Part shown: positions 1-10,855 of the stretch, piece after piece
How the letters are laid out: each line of letters begins with the position of its first letter
How positions within the stretch are numbered: the first letter of the stretch is position 1
Assembly: GCA_903772945.1 (NCBI GenBank)
Contig: CAICTM010000551.1
Span: forward strand, 1-60,062
From: Seminavis robusta
Lineage: Eukaryota; Bacillariophyta; Bacillariophyceae; Naviculales; Naviculaceae
Direction: 5' to 3'
DNA: 60,062 nt
The notes under the pieces: generated by a model
Told to the model about the DNA's origin: nothing
Database searches by the model: none
Seen by the model: the letters and a program-made list of their open reading frames with translations, nothing else
Program-made: the position numbers and the translations under genes

Positions 1-2132
1 ACGAAGCCTGACCATGGCCGCACAGACTCTGTAAGCAGAGGAGGCCCTGTGGACATCCTCATCTCTTGTGGATCTACCCCCTGATCCTTTCAAGAAGTTA
101 TTGCACTCGTCAACGTCGCAAGACAGAGACCTCAAAACTATCGCTTATGTTAGATTTAACAGACGAGAAAAAGGGAACAAAAAACCCGTTACACTCCGTT
201 GCTTATGGATACAGGAGCATCCGAACCTTGAATTACCCAAATTCATCTAAGAGATTAAGCATGAAGGATCATGGGGGCGTCCAAACACTATCGGACTACC
301 CCTGTAAAGGATTTAAACCCCCACGAAGTGTAAGGGCACACTATGATTCTGAGTTCCAGCGATATGGAATTATCGAATGGAACTTGCACGCCACCAAGAA
401 CTTGGGGACGTAGGACATGATCATAGGTCGATGACATGCTCTCTCGAACTAAGAATCAAGTTCGATTTCACTACCATCGTCAGGAAGTGGAATAGCACAT
501 CTTTCCCTATGAAAGATAGGCAATACCAACGAAGAAAGGAACTTCTTCTTCCCTGATCCTAAGCTGTCAGCGACAGTACAGATCGTTCAAGAGACTCTTG
601 ACGCCGAAATTACGAACGAGCTAACTTAAGGCAGATATGCCAGAGTCAAACCCGGTAAATAAGGAAGAGCAGGAACCGCTTCATGCCTTATTGACCAAGT
701 GCTCCGACCAATTCGACGGTACTTTAGGAAAGCGACAAAATGGACGACTACGAAGTTAGAACTTCGTCCTGACGCTAAACCCTATCACGCTAGGGCTTAT
801 CCTACTCCACGTGTCCATACCAACACTCTTAAGACAGAGTTCGAACGTCTCTGCGACGCAGGAGCACTTAAAGAAGGTAAACCGTTCCAAGTGGCGGCAC
901 CAACATTTATCATTCCCAAAAAGAATGGATCTATACGGATCATCTCTGACGTCCGGGAATGAAAAAAAAAACAAAAACCTTGGTCCGTCCCAAGGATACA
1001 AGACAGCTACTGAATCAGACGAATTCAGGAAATCGAAGTGACGCGAGTACCGTGGGCCTATGCAATAGTCCCGACATCTTCCAAAGGAAGATGGGAAACT
1101 CATGCACGACTTGGAAAATGTCCGTGCATACATTGATGATCAACTCATCCTACCTAACGGCGATCTAGTGGATCACGTTGAATAGTTAGATGAAGTTCTC
1201 CTAAAGGCTTCGAGAAGCCGGACTTAAGATCAATGCTACCAAGTCCTTTTTCGAAAGAAGAGAACTTGCATATCTAGGCTACTGGATTACTTGAGAAGGA
1301 ATCCAACCCTAACCAAGAAAATAGATGCGATCCAAATATCGCTCCTCCTACGAACAGGAAGAAAACTTGGTAGATTCATTGGACTAGTGAACTACTATCG
1401 AGACATATGGATCAGACGATCACATGTACATACAACGTCGGGATCCCAAGAAAAGGAATCCCTGTCCATTTCATTGCTTGACAATGATTGATCCCGTAAC
1501 GAATGGTTCGGATTGCCGAGATCTGCTCCAATGCAGCAGACGAAGTAGCCATCGTTCTAGAAACAGACGTGGCTCACCCAGTATCCATGGCCTGCTGAGG
1601 TTATCATGGATAGAGAACGTGAGTTCCGCGCAGAAGTCGAGAAGACTCTCCGGGATGAATATGGACTTGTCGCAAGTTCATTACCACACGTGTTAATCGT
1701 GACGCGATTCACAACGTCCGTTTCGAAGTAAACTGGAAACACATCAAAGAACGTCGCCAACGACTCATCCAGAAAACAATGATAAGGAAAACGCGGCGTC
1801 GTCCCTCATCAATACAATGTCAACGATACTGTGAGTTTCAACAGTATCAGCACCGCAAGTACGGTCAGCCAAAGTACAAAGTCCTTACAATAAGACCGAG
1901 TAAATAACAATGGCATGTACGGCTCCGACATGCTACCGCCAATGGCGGCACAGTCTACCAGACTTGGAACATAAGGTATTTACACCATACAAGGCCTGAT
2001 CCCCTTGTAGGATTGCCATCGTGCGACGCACATGTCTACATCCAATCTCCGGAGAGTGCCCCGCACTTTAATTCATATGTTCTCCTTGTCCGACTGATGT
2101 CGTGCCTTCTGTGACCCTTGTCAGGGGGCGAA
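1..2132 (+). pseudogene. Degenerate Ty3/gypsy retrotransposon pol (protease, RT, integrase remnants)
   Basis: The pieces of a gypsy polyprotein are visible but spread over all three frames and interrupted by stops. A retroviral-type aspartic protease core DTGAS lies at 208-222. The start of reverse transcriptase (AAPTFIIPKKNGSIRIISD) is near 890-955, GLCNSPDIFQ at 1055-1084, and the RT catalytic box YIDD at 1129-1140. A KSFF..YLGYWIT block is near 1235-1292 and (R)FIGLVNYYRD near 1373-1405. Integrase C-terminal pieces (IMDREREFRAEVEKTLRDEYGL-like) are near 1600-1672, NWKHIKERRQRLIQK near 1733-1777, and a YQTWNIR tail near 1955-1975. The RT segment with the first catalytic Asp and most of RNase H and the integrase core seem deleted. 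The element is cut by the window's left edge, so gag and the 5' LTR are not seen. It is certainly non-functional as read. Confidence 0.85.
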
Positions 2133-2650
2133 TGCAATCACGGCTCTTAGCCTTATTCGCGACTCGATCCTAGATAGGGTTTGAGTTCGACTCATGACTG
2201 AGTCTCTCGTGAATAGTTATTGAGACAGGGTTCTCAATGACCGCTCTAGTATTACTAGGTTGATGATGAAAACATCGCTCTAATATTTAGCCAGCGTGGA
2301 GTACTTCCACGCTACTAGATCCATGCTAACGAATCTTCCACGCGTTCGTTTTAGGATCGTGGAGATACGTAGGATTACTACCGCAACCTACTCTATCACA
2401 CTTTATAGTCTCCCGCGGGAGACCAGATCTACGATCCTTTGATGGTGATCTCTCTCGTTGATTAGTTTTCATAGCTTTCTAATCTCTCTCATAACTTTCA
2501 TTCTCTCAAACACAAAACACTCGAAAGATCTTTACACTAGCTTTTAGCGTAGTGCACACTTGAAGCAATAAGTGAACAGGATTACTATATGATGCTCGCT
2601 CGTGAGGGCAATAGTAATTAACGCGCTATTTTTAAATTCAAAAAGGGTTA
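2133..2650 (+). repeat. Candidate 3' LTR of the gypsy relic
   Basis: After the end of pol there is a purine-rich CAGGGGGCGAA stretch at 2122-2132, placed like a polypurine tract, followed directly by TG. The roughly 500 bp after it are gene-free and contain short inverted repeats such as CGTGGAGTACTTCCACG near 2296. A TG...CA unit could end at 2640 (..ATTCA) or 2650 (..TTAACA). The 5' LTR is outside the window, so the boundaries cannot be confirmed. Confidence 0.35.
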
Positions 2651-2724
2651 ACATTTACTCCTACAGGATAGCATAGGGACTAACTCGCCAACTCTGACAT
2701 TCAAAAAAGGGTTAACGTTTACAT
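2636..2724. repeat. Two direct copies of a ~25-bp sequence (ATTCAAAAAGGGTTAAC...)
   Basis: ATTCAAAAAGGGTTAACATTTAC at 2636-2658 recurs as ATTCAAAAAAGGGTTAACGTTTAC at about 2699-2722, spaced by 63 bp. It lies at the likely outer edge of the LTR, so it could be a duplicated LTR end. Confidence 0.6.
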
Positions 2725-4148
2725 CTTATAGTCTGGAACGAAGTGGTAAAAGACAGTTATAATTAGACGTTGGTGGCATAAATCCCCATGTGTATCGGCA
2801 TCCGTTCGAGCGCAGACAAGCTGCGCTCGCCCAGAGCAGCTAGACACGACTAGTAGAGGATTAGGTGAGTGGAGAGACTCGGCCATTTACTGAGCCGACC
2901 GTCTCCAGTCCCCGGGGTACCATTCGGGACTGGGGAGTCCCGGATGGATCCACACGGCAAAGGGGAGTCCGGGAATGTGATGTTCCACGGGACAGCCCTG
3001 AGTCGTGCAACAATCTAATCTAGGTTCTTGCCTTCAGCGTCGGCTGAATGAAGAATTGTGAGCTGAGAGAGAGACAACCTTCTTGCGATCGGCAGTTCAA
3101 TGGCTGATCTTGGCTAGGTCGCTGGCTTTAGTAATTCATGGTTGCCGCTGTCGATCTTGCCAAATGTGGTCTTGGACGGGCGTCGTTGCCTTAAGGGTAA
3201 TCTTGTTCGAGAGGCATTGAGGAGCTGATGCGGTGCATCATCATGTGGGGTATCCGTTTCCGGAACGCAGGTGATGACCTGCGAGATGTAGAGATGTACT
3301 TGAGTTGTAGGTGAGGAGCGCGGGAACTAATTTTGCAAATTGTGAGATGGTCCTCTCGGCAACCAGGATTAGGGTCATGGTTGCGAGAACCCATCAGGGT
3401 TCAAGTTTCCACGCTGCGGGGCGTGGGAACTCGGACGGGGGGGGGGTTCCCCAGGCGTGTTGCTGCTCAACACGGTGTCAACCATGTCGTGGCATTATCT
3501 AATTCCAATACAATTTCCTAGAGTAGCGCGCGTGCCTAAAGGAGCACCCCACCCCCAAACCCCAAAACAAGTCGTCTCTATGGAGACGAAATTTAATCGA
3601 ATTACATGTGCTGTACCGGTCATCGTCGTGAACAGTTCCTCTCACAGTGCCAGCACTCCCACTGACGATAATTCTACAAAGTAGACTAGTAGATCTACCT
3701 AGCTAGCTTGGATTGATTGTGAAGAAATACTGGTAGGAGGGTCGACAAGTCAAACGAGAGACTACCGTAAAGACGCAGGCAAAAAAGACCTTGATTAACT
3801 GCCTGACCGGTACCGTTCGACCCCAAAGCTCGTTACGATGCAGCCCACGTGTACGTTGCCTGAGGAACAGGATGGATTGCTTCGGTTCCTTGGCTAGAAA
3901 AGGGACATCCCACACCTCCATGCTTTCAGCTTTCAGGAGCCATCACCGGATCCAATAGCAAAAAGATCCTTCCATACGGTAGTGGTACCCGTACCCAGGT
4001 GAGCAACCAGAGGTATGTACGGTAGCAAGTGAACGGTCTTGGTTGTCTCCCCCCTTCCTCGATCGAACCTCATGATGGGCGGTTCCGGTTTGCTGGTCTT
4101 CTTAGCGGGTCTGTGGTGGATCTGATGCTAGAAGTCTGTGGAATTGGC
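2725..4148. other. Intergenic, no gene seen
   Basis: Only short ORFs without codon continuity or family resemblance occur here. The one distinct feature is a run of ten G at 3437-3446. I see no tRNA-like arms or coding exons. Confidence 0.5.
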
Positions 4149-4330
4149 CATTCCATAGAATCTCATACCTTTCTATAGAATCAGCGGTTTCCATTCTATA
4201 GAATGGGAAGGGCACAGAAACGTCACAGCACGGCAACAGCAAGAGCAACAAACAACAACAGCATTAACACAAGGTGTCAACACATGGTGTCGAGTGACAG
4301 CTCATCGCTAATACTACTACTATTGCAATT

Positions 4331-4558
4331 AGGTAAGTCTATTATCCAGTGTGTTCTTGAAGGCGGGGCATTAACTTCTCTCCCTCATTGAATTCATCTA
4401 TATGGTAAACAGGAGAGAAATCCAAGCTTGGCCAACGACAGTGTGTTGAATTGATCAATCGAACGACTGGTGCCGTACGAAGTAAGCCAAGTAAGCCTAT
4501 TATCAAGAGCGTTATTGAAGGTGCAGATCGGAAAGCCATTCCTCATTGAATTTCTATG
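4331..4558. repeat. Diverged ~158-bp tandem duplication
   Basis: The stretch from GTAAGTCTATTATCC at 4333 through CCCTCATTGAATTCATCTATATGG is echoed from GTAAGCCTATTATCA at 4491 through CCTCATTGAATTTCTATGG. The two units are clearly related but have many substitutions. Both units carry a similar conceptual peptide (K-P/S-I-I-x-x-V/C-x-EG), so they may be remnants of a duplicated coding exon. Confidence 0.55.
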
Positions 4559-4709
4559 GACCGCGGGAAGGCAGTCAACTCTCAGCCATCAACAGGTGAG
4601 TTGGAAGAGCACCTCTGACGGTAATATCAAGCCTTTCTATTCTCTTACTGCTGATGGCCCAGGAAATAGCGATGTCGCTACCCTTTTCGATCGATCGCTC
4701 CTCTGTTTA

Positions 4710-4935
4710 CTCCAGCCTCCAGCCCTAGCTAGCTTCAGTCTGATCAAAAGAGTCGTCGAGTCATTGAAAGGCAACAATCAACCAGAGGAGGCTACACCAC
4801 AACACACACAGATTAGAGATCCTCCTGATAACAAGAAGAGAGGAGAAATGATTGATGGAGACGGCTCTGTTGGCTCTCCAGCCCTATCAGCAGCCTGATG
4901 TCGTCGAGTCATTGAACGAATGGCAACAACAGGGA
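4710..4935. repeat. Diverged ~148-bp tandem duplication
   Basis: CTCCAGCCCTA...GTCGTCGAGTCATTGAA occurs at about 4716-4767 and again at about 4876-4916, with a period of 148 bp at the best conserved part (4752 versus 4900). The copies differ by indels. No convincing gene is seen in either. Confidence 0.55.
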
Positions 4936-5263
4936 GCAACATACCCGGTACATGTGACAACACCGTTCTACAGATTTTTCATGTTTATTCTATAGAATCA
5001 GAAAAAAAGAATATGATTCTATAGAATCAAGTAAAAAATAAAATTGATTCTATAGAATCAGTAGGAAAATAGGATTGATTCTATAGAATCACACATTTTA
5101 TTCTATGGAATAAGATTTCTACAGATTCTAATGTATTTTGATTCGATTCTATAGATTGATCTGATTCTATAGAATTCTAGTATACCTCCCTCAAGTATTC
5201 TATAGAATCAGACCATTCTACAGATTTTTTTTCCATTCTATAGAATCAGATGATTCTATAGAC

Positions 5264-7427
5264 TTCTAGTAACAGATCCGCTAAACCTCCTTTCCACAAA
5301 TCGCTCGACCCCAAGGGCAGGTCTTTCGCTTAGAGCTAGTTGCTCCGATAAAACGTTCTTCATGCGCCACTCGACTTGGCAGGGGGTCAAGGCAGGCCCA
5401 AAGCATCACTTCGCTGGGTGCAGGTGACAGGAGGCTCTTGGACACAATTCCTCTTGGCTGGCTGGGTGCTTGTCACTACTGTAGGCGTGATGGAAGCGGG
5501 CGCAACTGCAGTACGGGATGGCAGCGGTACCGGCCGATACCGCTGGTTGACGTCGTTATTACAAGTTTCTCATGAGGACTGACTGGATGCATACCGTACC
5601 GGTAGCTGCAGTGAGGGATACTTGCTTAGAGGCTGTTAGGCTACCGTACTGCTTAGTTACCGCAGATCGAAAGGAACAAATCTCAAAAGAAACTCCAATG
5701 CATACACTGTCGTTGTGGCTGGTCGGCTCACTAAAGTTATTACTAGCTAGATATCTTTCCATCTTCAAATCAGTAGCAGAAGGGCCGCCTGTGGCTCGAA
5801 CTTTTTCATGCCTGTCACTCTCACCAACAAAAGCTGCGCCTTTTCCGAAGGCAGGAATGGGAAAAACCCAAGAATCTTTAGTCATGATAGCTCATATGAT
5901 AGCTCATGATCCCATAAAGCACCAGTGGCAGAGTTCGTTTCGCCGGTTGAAGAGAGACATGATCGAAAGCGAAAAGCTCCTTGCCTCGTCTTTGGAGTTC
6001 AATGGTTGCTCAAAGCGAAAAGCCCATTCCTGTCGTGCCATTCAAAGTTTTGTCTGGCTAGGTAGCGACGTCTCTTGGAACTGCCTCTTGGAAGGGCTAG
6101 CCAGGTTGCCTGCAGCCTTCATGTGGTTCAACCAGTCCTATAGGTAGTGCATGCAAAACGACATCTCATCCTCTCTTGCGCTTCGCTTTCAGCACCTCAA
6201 CATACAAGCAAACGTGGAAAAGTGCCATGCAGTGTCATCTTGGCTATCGGTAACTACAGTACTCGCTAGTAGCTACCTGCTGCTGGCCTGTGATGGAAAG
6301 ACGAAAAGAACTCTGAGTGACAATGGCATCGAAACTGGAGAATCCACTCCTCCCGCAGCGTTCTTCAACGTCAACAGGAGAGGTCCGGAGTGTTGCGGCA
6401 TCGGAAGAACAACCAAGCCACGACAAGGACAAGAAGCCCGGTATTATTACTGAGGACGACCACTTCGGATTGGTAACTCTCACCTGGCGAGGCATTCGCT
6501 TTTGTCCATGCAGTCATTAACTACACCATCCCCACACCAGAGATCAACTTGTCCAGCAGCGAACCAAGTACTAGTATGGGAACTGGTCGTGGTGAGGAAG
6601 ACAAAAAAGTGCGAGAAAGGAGTGACGAGTCGAGTCGAGTCGAGTCGAAACAGACCTGTTGTTGTCGCCATCGGAACACTTCAAAAAATGTAATTTTTCT
6701 TCAAGGTGTGAGCGGAGTTCGCAGTTCGCAAGTTCGCAACTCGGATGACTTTGTGAGCGGCTGCAGTTTGACTACTGAGGAGCTGTACCTCTATATCACT
6801 AGGTATACCTAGCTTATCTGCAGTCTTTTTGATGTTCATTCAATTAACTCTATTTTTTACCAATGACACGACGGTGAATCTTGAACTTATTAATCAGGCC
6901 TTGAATGCCAGCAGAAAGCAGAACCTCGAAATTGAAGAAAATTTAATGAATGACTTTCATGCTCTAACCAGCGTTCTTTTCCCTTCGGCTTTGTGTCCTA
7001 CTGTCCTACTCACACCTTTACTCGTACCTTTTTATCAACAACTCTTCGCATACCGGTTCATTCAACTTCATGTGACTGTTCTTTGGCATCAGACGGGGAG
7101 TTATAGAAGAAGGTTGTACCGTACTTCTTACGATATTAGCGGTACCATTGTAGTACCACTCAGTACCGATAGCTACCATAGATGGCGCCCACTCCCGTCT
7201 GGCACACTGGAAACTGGGATGGGCTAGACTCTAGTCTGTTCCTGATGATGATGTCTGTGATGCCTCGAAACTCGGAAGCTCGAGGGAAATTATTTGTTTT
7301 CGCTCATCCTCTTCACTCTCATAAAAATCAAACTAAAACCGAAGTGAAGCTATCAAGCAAGCTATCCGAAGAGTGAAGCCCACTGCTTATTTTATTTCAG
7401 CGAAGCCACAACAAATAATCGTGAACC
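5264..7427. other. Intergenic, no supported gene
   Basis: Two longer reading frames exist (5572-6147 and 6829-7227, plus strand). Neither resembles a known family nor has a plausible start context, and both cross low-complexity DNA, so I do not call them. Small features are a (GAGTC)n tract at about 6626-6650 and repeated TTCGCA(A)G at 6717-6740. Several GGTACCGG/TACCGGTA motifs occur, near 5527 and 5598 for example. Confidence 0.5.
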
Positions 7428-8189
7428 ATGACGGAAGAACCTACAAGTACATCAACACCAGCGCGCCGTGTGCAATTCTCCGATGCCGGCCCCGCAATAC
7501 TCGAGTATGAACTGGATGAGATCACCAAGGGCGACATCTGGTTGTCAAAAGAGCTGTGCCACAAGAACAAGGAAAAGTGCCAACGACTGGGAAAGACTTG
7601 GCAACGCAGGGGCTACGATGTTCTATTGGATGCGTCTTACCAAAACCCCGTCAAGCACATTCAGTCTAGACTGGATTCCTTTGTATCATTGGGGGAAGAC
7701 TGCGTCCCCAGAGGTATCGAAAGATTCATCTCGGCCAAACACGCGGACGAACGTCGATACACCAAGTTGCGCTGTGTCGAGTCCGTTGTCGACCTGGGCG
7801 TGTACATGAGAAGGCAAAACAGTTCCATCGAGGAGATCGAGTCGGAGCTGCGCGACTTGTCGGTAGAGCACTCGAGGCCGTCGCGTCATTTTGCACGCAG
7901 AATCGCCATTGCCGATGCCAAGGTCGTCCAAGAAGAGATGCTACCAGTAGTGCTACTACTAGACGAGGAGCGAGATTACGACGACGACGACCTCACTGTC
8001 ACCACCACTCGGACAGACTTGTCGTCCACAAGCACCCACTCGGACTCCTCATTTACCTCCAAAAAGGGCATGAAGGGACTTTCATACAGAGCCAAGAAGG
8101 GAACCAAGAGAATAACACGAATGATCACTGGCCGCTCCAAGAGACAACAGGAAAGCATTTTGATTGCAAACTGGCCAGTCACCGCATAG
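7428..8189 (+). CDS. Unknown protein with acidic middle and basic C-terminus (253 aa)
   Basis: This is a single-exon frame with a good start context (GTGAACCATGACG). I recognise no named family. The protein has no signal peptide and no membrane segment. The N-terminal 30 residues include RRVQFSD. Residues about 35-165 form a mixed charged, probably helical domain with conserved-looking Trp, Cys and Tyr positions (GDIWLSKELC, GYDVLLDASYQNP, RGIERFIS). A Glu/Asp-rich linker (ERDYDDDDL) and Ser/Thr-rich stretch follow, and the last 40 residues are strongly Lys/Arg-rich (KKGMKGLSYRAKKGTKR). Steady codon use and the sharp contrast with the surrounding repeat DNA support a real gene. A nuclear or nucleic-acid-associated role is only a guess from the basic tail. 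Confidence 0.7.
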   Translation: MTEEPTSTSTPARRVQFSDAGPAILEYELDEITKGDIWLSKELCHKNKEKCQRLGKTWQRRGYDVLLDASYQNPVKHIQSRLDSFVSLGEDCVPRGIERFISAKHADERRYTKLRCVESVVDLGVYMRRQNSSIEEIESELRDLSVEHSRPSRHFARRIAIADAKVVQEEMLPVVLLLDEERDYDDDDLTVTTTRTDLSSTSTHSDSSFTSKKGMKGLSYRAKKGTKRITRMITGRSKRQQESILIANWPVTA

Positions 8190-9868
8190 ATAATAAAACA
8201 TTCTTCTAATAACTTCCACACTGTTAGCCATCGTTCGATGGCAATTTGAATACATGCATCATCTTGATCTACTTTTAATTTAAACTACCTTTAGCATGAT
8301 ATCCTACAGGCATCCTCAACCGGTACTAGCTAGAGATAGCAACCATGTTCGTGGTTCGTCTGCTGCGGTGTTGCGTGCTGGCTAAGTAGCGACAGCTGCA
8401 GCGACGTGCATGTTGAGGACCGTGCTGCTTCAAGTTTGCATTAACCCATCTGGGCTACATTGCTGATGGATAGAAGACAGAACTGCCCTCCAGGAGGGAA
8501 ACCGATCATTGCAGAAAGACACAGTGTGAATGGGAGGGGAACCAAAAGTACCATTGGCATCTCCAGCCAAGTTGGGCAACGCGTCTTTTTAGCTCCCAGC
8601 AGCTCACCATGTCATCCACATAGTTAGGGCGGTCCAACACTGGTATGAACGACGACCACATGCATGCCCAGACTAGCTAGCTAGGCCAGGTTAGACGACG
8701 AAAGACGGCAGACACAGGCAAACGACCACCATAAGGCCAGATTGGACGACCAAAGACGGCAGATTCGCCGGTGGAAGGGCCGGTTGACGAAAGCGGTAGA
8801 GGGAAAGAAGCCAAACTATTGCCTGCCTGGATTGAAGCGGCTCTTTTTTGTTGGGATCTAGAGTGGGGTGCCCTCCAGTCAAAGACAGCCATCAAGCGCC
8901 GAATCGTAGCGCACTTCTCTGCTTTCACCTTGGGTTGCTTTGCTACTTACCCACCCACGGTAACGCCCAGGATGCCCATCAAACCAGCCAACAGTTGAAG
9001 GGAAGGCTTCAAGCTTGAAGCGCCTGTGTTGGTCAAAGAGGCAGTGAGGCAACCAACCAACCAACCAACCAACCAACCAAGGAGCGACCAACGATCAACG
9101 ATCACCATAGCCAGTGGAGCCGCGGGCTTCAGGATTACCTTCAACCAACGGCAACCAACCAACCGACCACAGCCAGGCAACCAACCGAGGACCGATGACG
9201 ATTACGAGTACAACACAAAACAACACCTAGACAACCTTGAAGGGCTAGTCCTCCTCGGTAATAAGCAGGTTGGATCCTGTGCTCTTCTTTCCAACCACAC
9301 TGGAAATGGTCAAACCCCCAACTGGGGCGGGATGGCACCGTAACATGGTGAGAGGCAAGACATGCTAGACATTCTGCGGAAAACGCCCTTCAATGGCAAC
9401 AGCTCTAGTACATAAAGTCCCGATGACATATTGCTCCTACTGTAGCTACAGCGTAGCTAGTAGGAGTGCAGAAACCAGCGCGGCATGCTGCCATCATGAT
9501 GTGATAGTGCATGGCTGCCTCCTTGGGCTCAACTCTTCTAGCTAGCTAGCACAAGAGGATCCTTCCATGCACTTGGTTTTGTAGAGCAGTGAAAACACAC
9601 AACTTGTGTCCCCATTTCAGCCTGGTTGGCCATGGCACACATCTGCAATGGAAATACAATGTCATTGAATGTAACTGGCAAACGTAGATTTCACTAACTC
9701 CATTATTTGATATCCATTTATTAAAACCACTGACAAAACTTGGACGTGTCCGACACGAAGAGCTGTAGACTGCACTGCATTGCACATTTCATTTCAGTTC
9801 ATTGATTGTATTCACATAGCGGGGTATTTGGGTGGAGCATGCAATAGCTTCCTCCTACTAGTAACCTT
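8190..9868. other. Intergenic with microsatellites
   Basis: No gene seen. It holds a 51-bp period duplication (GGCCAG.TT.GACGAC.AAAGACGGCAGA at 8684 and 8735), an (AACC)n microsatellite at 9051-9080 with a looser continuation at 9150-9190, and CTAG runs at 8673-8684 and 9538-9550. It lies between the 3' end of the plus-strand gene at 8189 and the 3' end of the minus-strand gene at 9869, so it is probably downstream DNA of both. Confidence 0.55.
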
Positions 9869-10855
9869 TCAACAAGTTCTTTCTAAATCGTCATCGTCGT
9901 CCAACTGCTTGCCGTCGGTTGAGAAGCAAGAACTACTTTGCATGAGCAGGGGCTTTCGTTCCGACAGTCTCTTCTTGGACAGTTTCTGCAATTCCATGGA
10001 TCTCCTGCGACGCCTGTCACTGCCAGTCACACGGATCTTGAGGCGTAGACGATGCATGTTCCATTGATGATACAACTTATAGCAGATCAACGCCACGTAA
10101 AAGCCCGCTTCTGCAATGTAGGCGGGTGTGTAGGCATTCACATTGTCGATGTTGTAAACCTCATATCCATAATAGAAAAGCCCCACCTTTCCTTGGTTGT
10201 GGTATAGGTGGGTGCAACTGTAGAGGCGACTGAGCGCGTAGGTTGATACAAGGATATCCCATTGCATGAGACTGCGAATCGTTCCTCCCTTGGACCGATG
10301 AATCTTGTAGACTAGAAAAGTCAGGAGGGGATGCGCCAAAATATCAATAATATGCGACAAGGTAATATTGGCAATTGCAGTCGGATTGTTGGTGATGATT
10401 CCTCCACTGGCCATGGAGCCATTGACGAGCATTTCGGCCTTCATGGATGGGGGCATGTTGTTGTAGAGGATATGGCAAAAGCGAGAATGCCATACATACT
10501 CGTAGACCACTGCAGCATACCACCCCATGGATATTTCAGCTCCTTGAATGACGAGGAAACGTCTCCACCACTCCAGCTTTCCGCCTGTGACCATGTAAAA
10601 GACAAAGCACCAGTGGAACCATTGTGTGTAGCCTCGATTCAAAAACAGCCAAGTCGGTAGCAGGGGCATAATGGCCAAAGCAGCAAGAGGATGCAGAGGG
10701 AAGAAACGACCAATGGCACCATTTTCTCTCTTGTGATTGTCCTCGCCAGAGTCTGCCCTACAGTCATTGGGTCCTGAGGGTTGGTTTCCATCATCGTTGG
10801 CAGATGCCGATGGCTCCTGCGGCATTGTGTGCGCGCTCATGGTCTGACTTGTCAC
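9869..10855 (-). CDS. Multi-pass membrane protein of unknown function (328 aa)
   Basis: This is one uninterrupted frame. A polar, low-complexity N-terminus of about 50 residues precedes five or six hydrophobic segments: around residues 52-76 (FPLHPLAALAIMPLLPTWLF), 80-93, 105-122 (AEISMGWYAAVVYEYVW), 163-183 (ITLSHIIDILAHPLLTFLVY), 200-220 and 243-262. Several His residues sit in or beside membrane segments (HSRFCHILY, SHIIDILAHP, CTHLYHNQG), which could bind metal or haem, but this is inference. The C-terminus is basic (RLRLKIRV, RRRRR) and ends in an acidic DDDDDLERTC stretch. I do not recognise the family. It is transcribed away from the type I membrane protein gene at 11896, about 1 kb upstream. 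Confidence 0.75.
   Translation of the reverse strand: MTSQTMSAHTMPQEPSASANDDGNQPSGPNDCRADSGEDNHKRENGAIGRFFPLHPLAALAIMPLLPTWLFLNRGYTQWFHWCFVFYMVTGGKLEWWRRFLVIQGAEISMGWYAAVVYEYVWHSRFCHILYNNMPPSMKAEMLVNGSMASGGIITNNPTAIANITLSHIIDILAHPLLTFLVYKIHRSKGGTIRSLMQWDILVSTYALSRLYSCTHLYHNQGKVGLFYYGYEVYNIDNVNAYTPAYIAEAGFYVALICYKLYHQWNMHRLRLKIRVTGSDRRRRRSMELQKLSKKRLSERKPLLMQSSSCFSTDGKQLDDDDDLERTC

Larger units (their letters stand above)
4149..5263. repeat. Clusters of the palindrome GATTCTATAGAATC
   Basis: The core TTCTATAGAA sits in two clusters. The first (4149-4206) has three copies, one of them changed to TTCCATAGAA. The second (4988-5263) has perfect or near-perfect copies starting near 4988, 5015, 5046, 5077, 5145, 5163, 5198, 5235 and 5252, plus variants such as TTCTATGGAA at 5101 and TTCTACAGAT near 5117 and 5216. 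Spacing is irregular, about 28-60 bp, and the sequence between copies differs. This is therefore a recurring palindromic motif and not a simple tandem satellite. Confidence 0.85.

Noticed and set aside
5572-6147. 191-codon plus-strand frame
   Set aside because: No family resemblance, poor start context, and the opposite strand is similarly open. It lies in repeat-rich intergenic DNA.
6829-7227. 132-codon plus-strand frame
   Set aside because: Hydrophobic start looks signal-like, but the rest has no domain or compositional support and no good start context.
9051-9080. Regular AACC repeat, considered as a possible CRISPR-like or telomeric array
   Set aside because: It is a simple 4-bp microsatellite with no spacers, and it is not a stramenopile telomere repeat.
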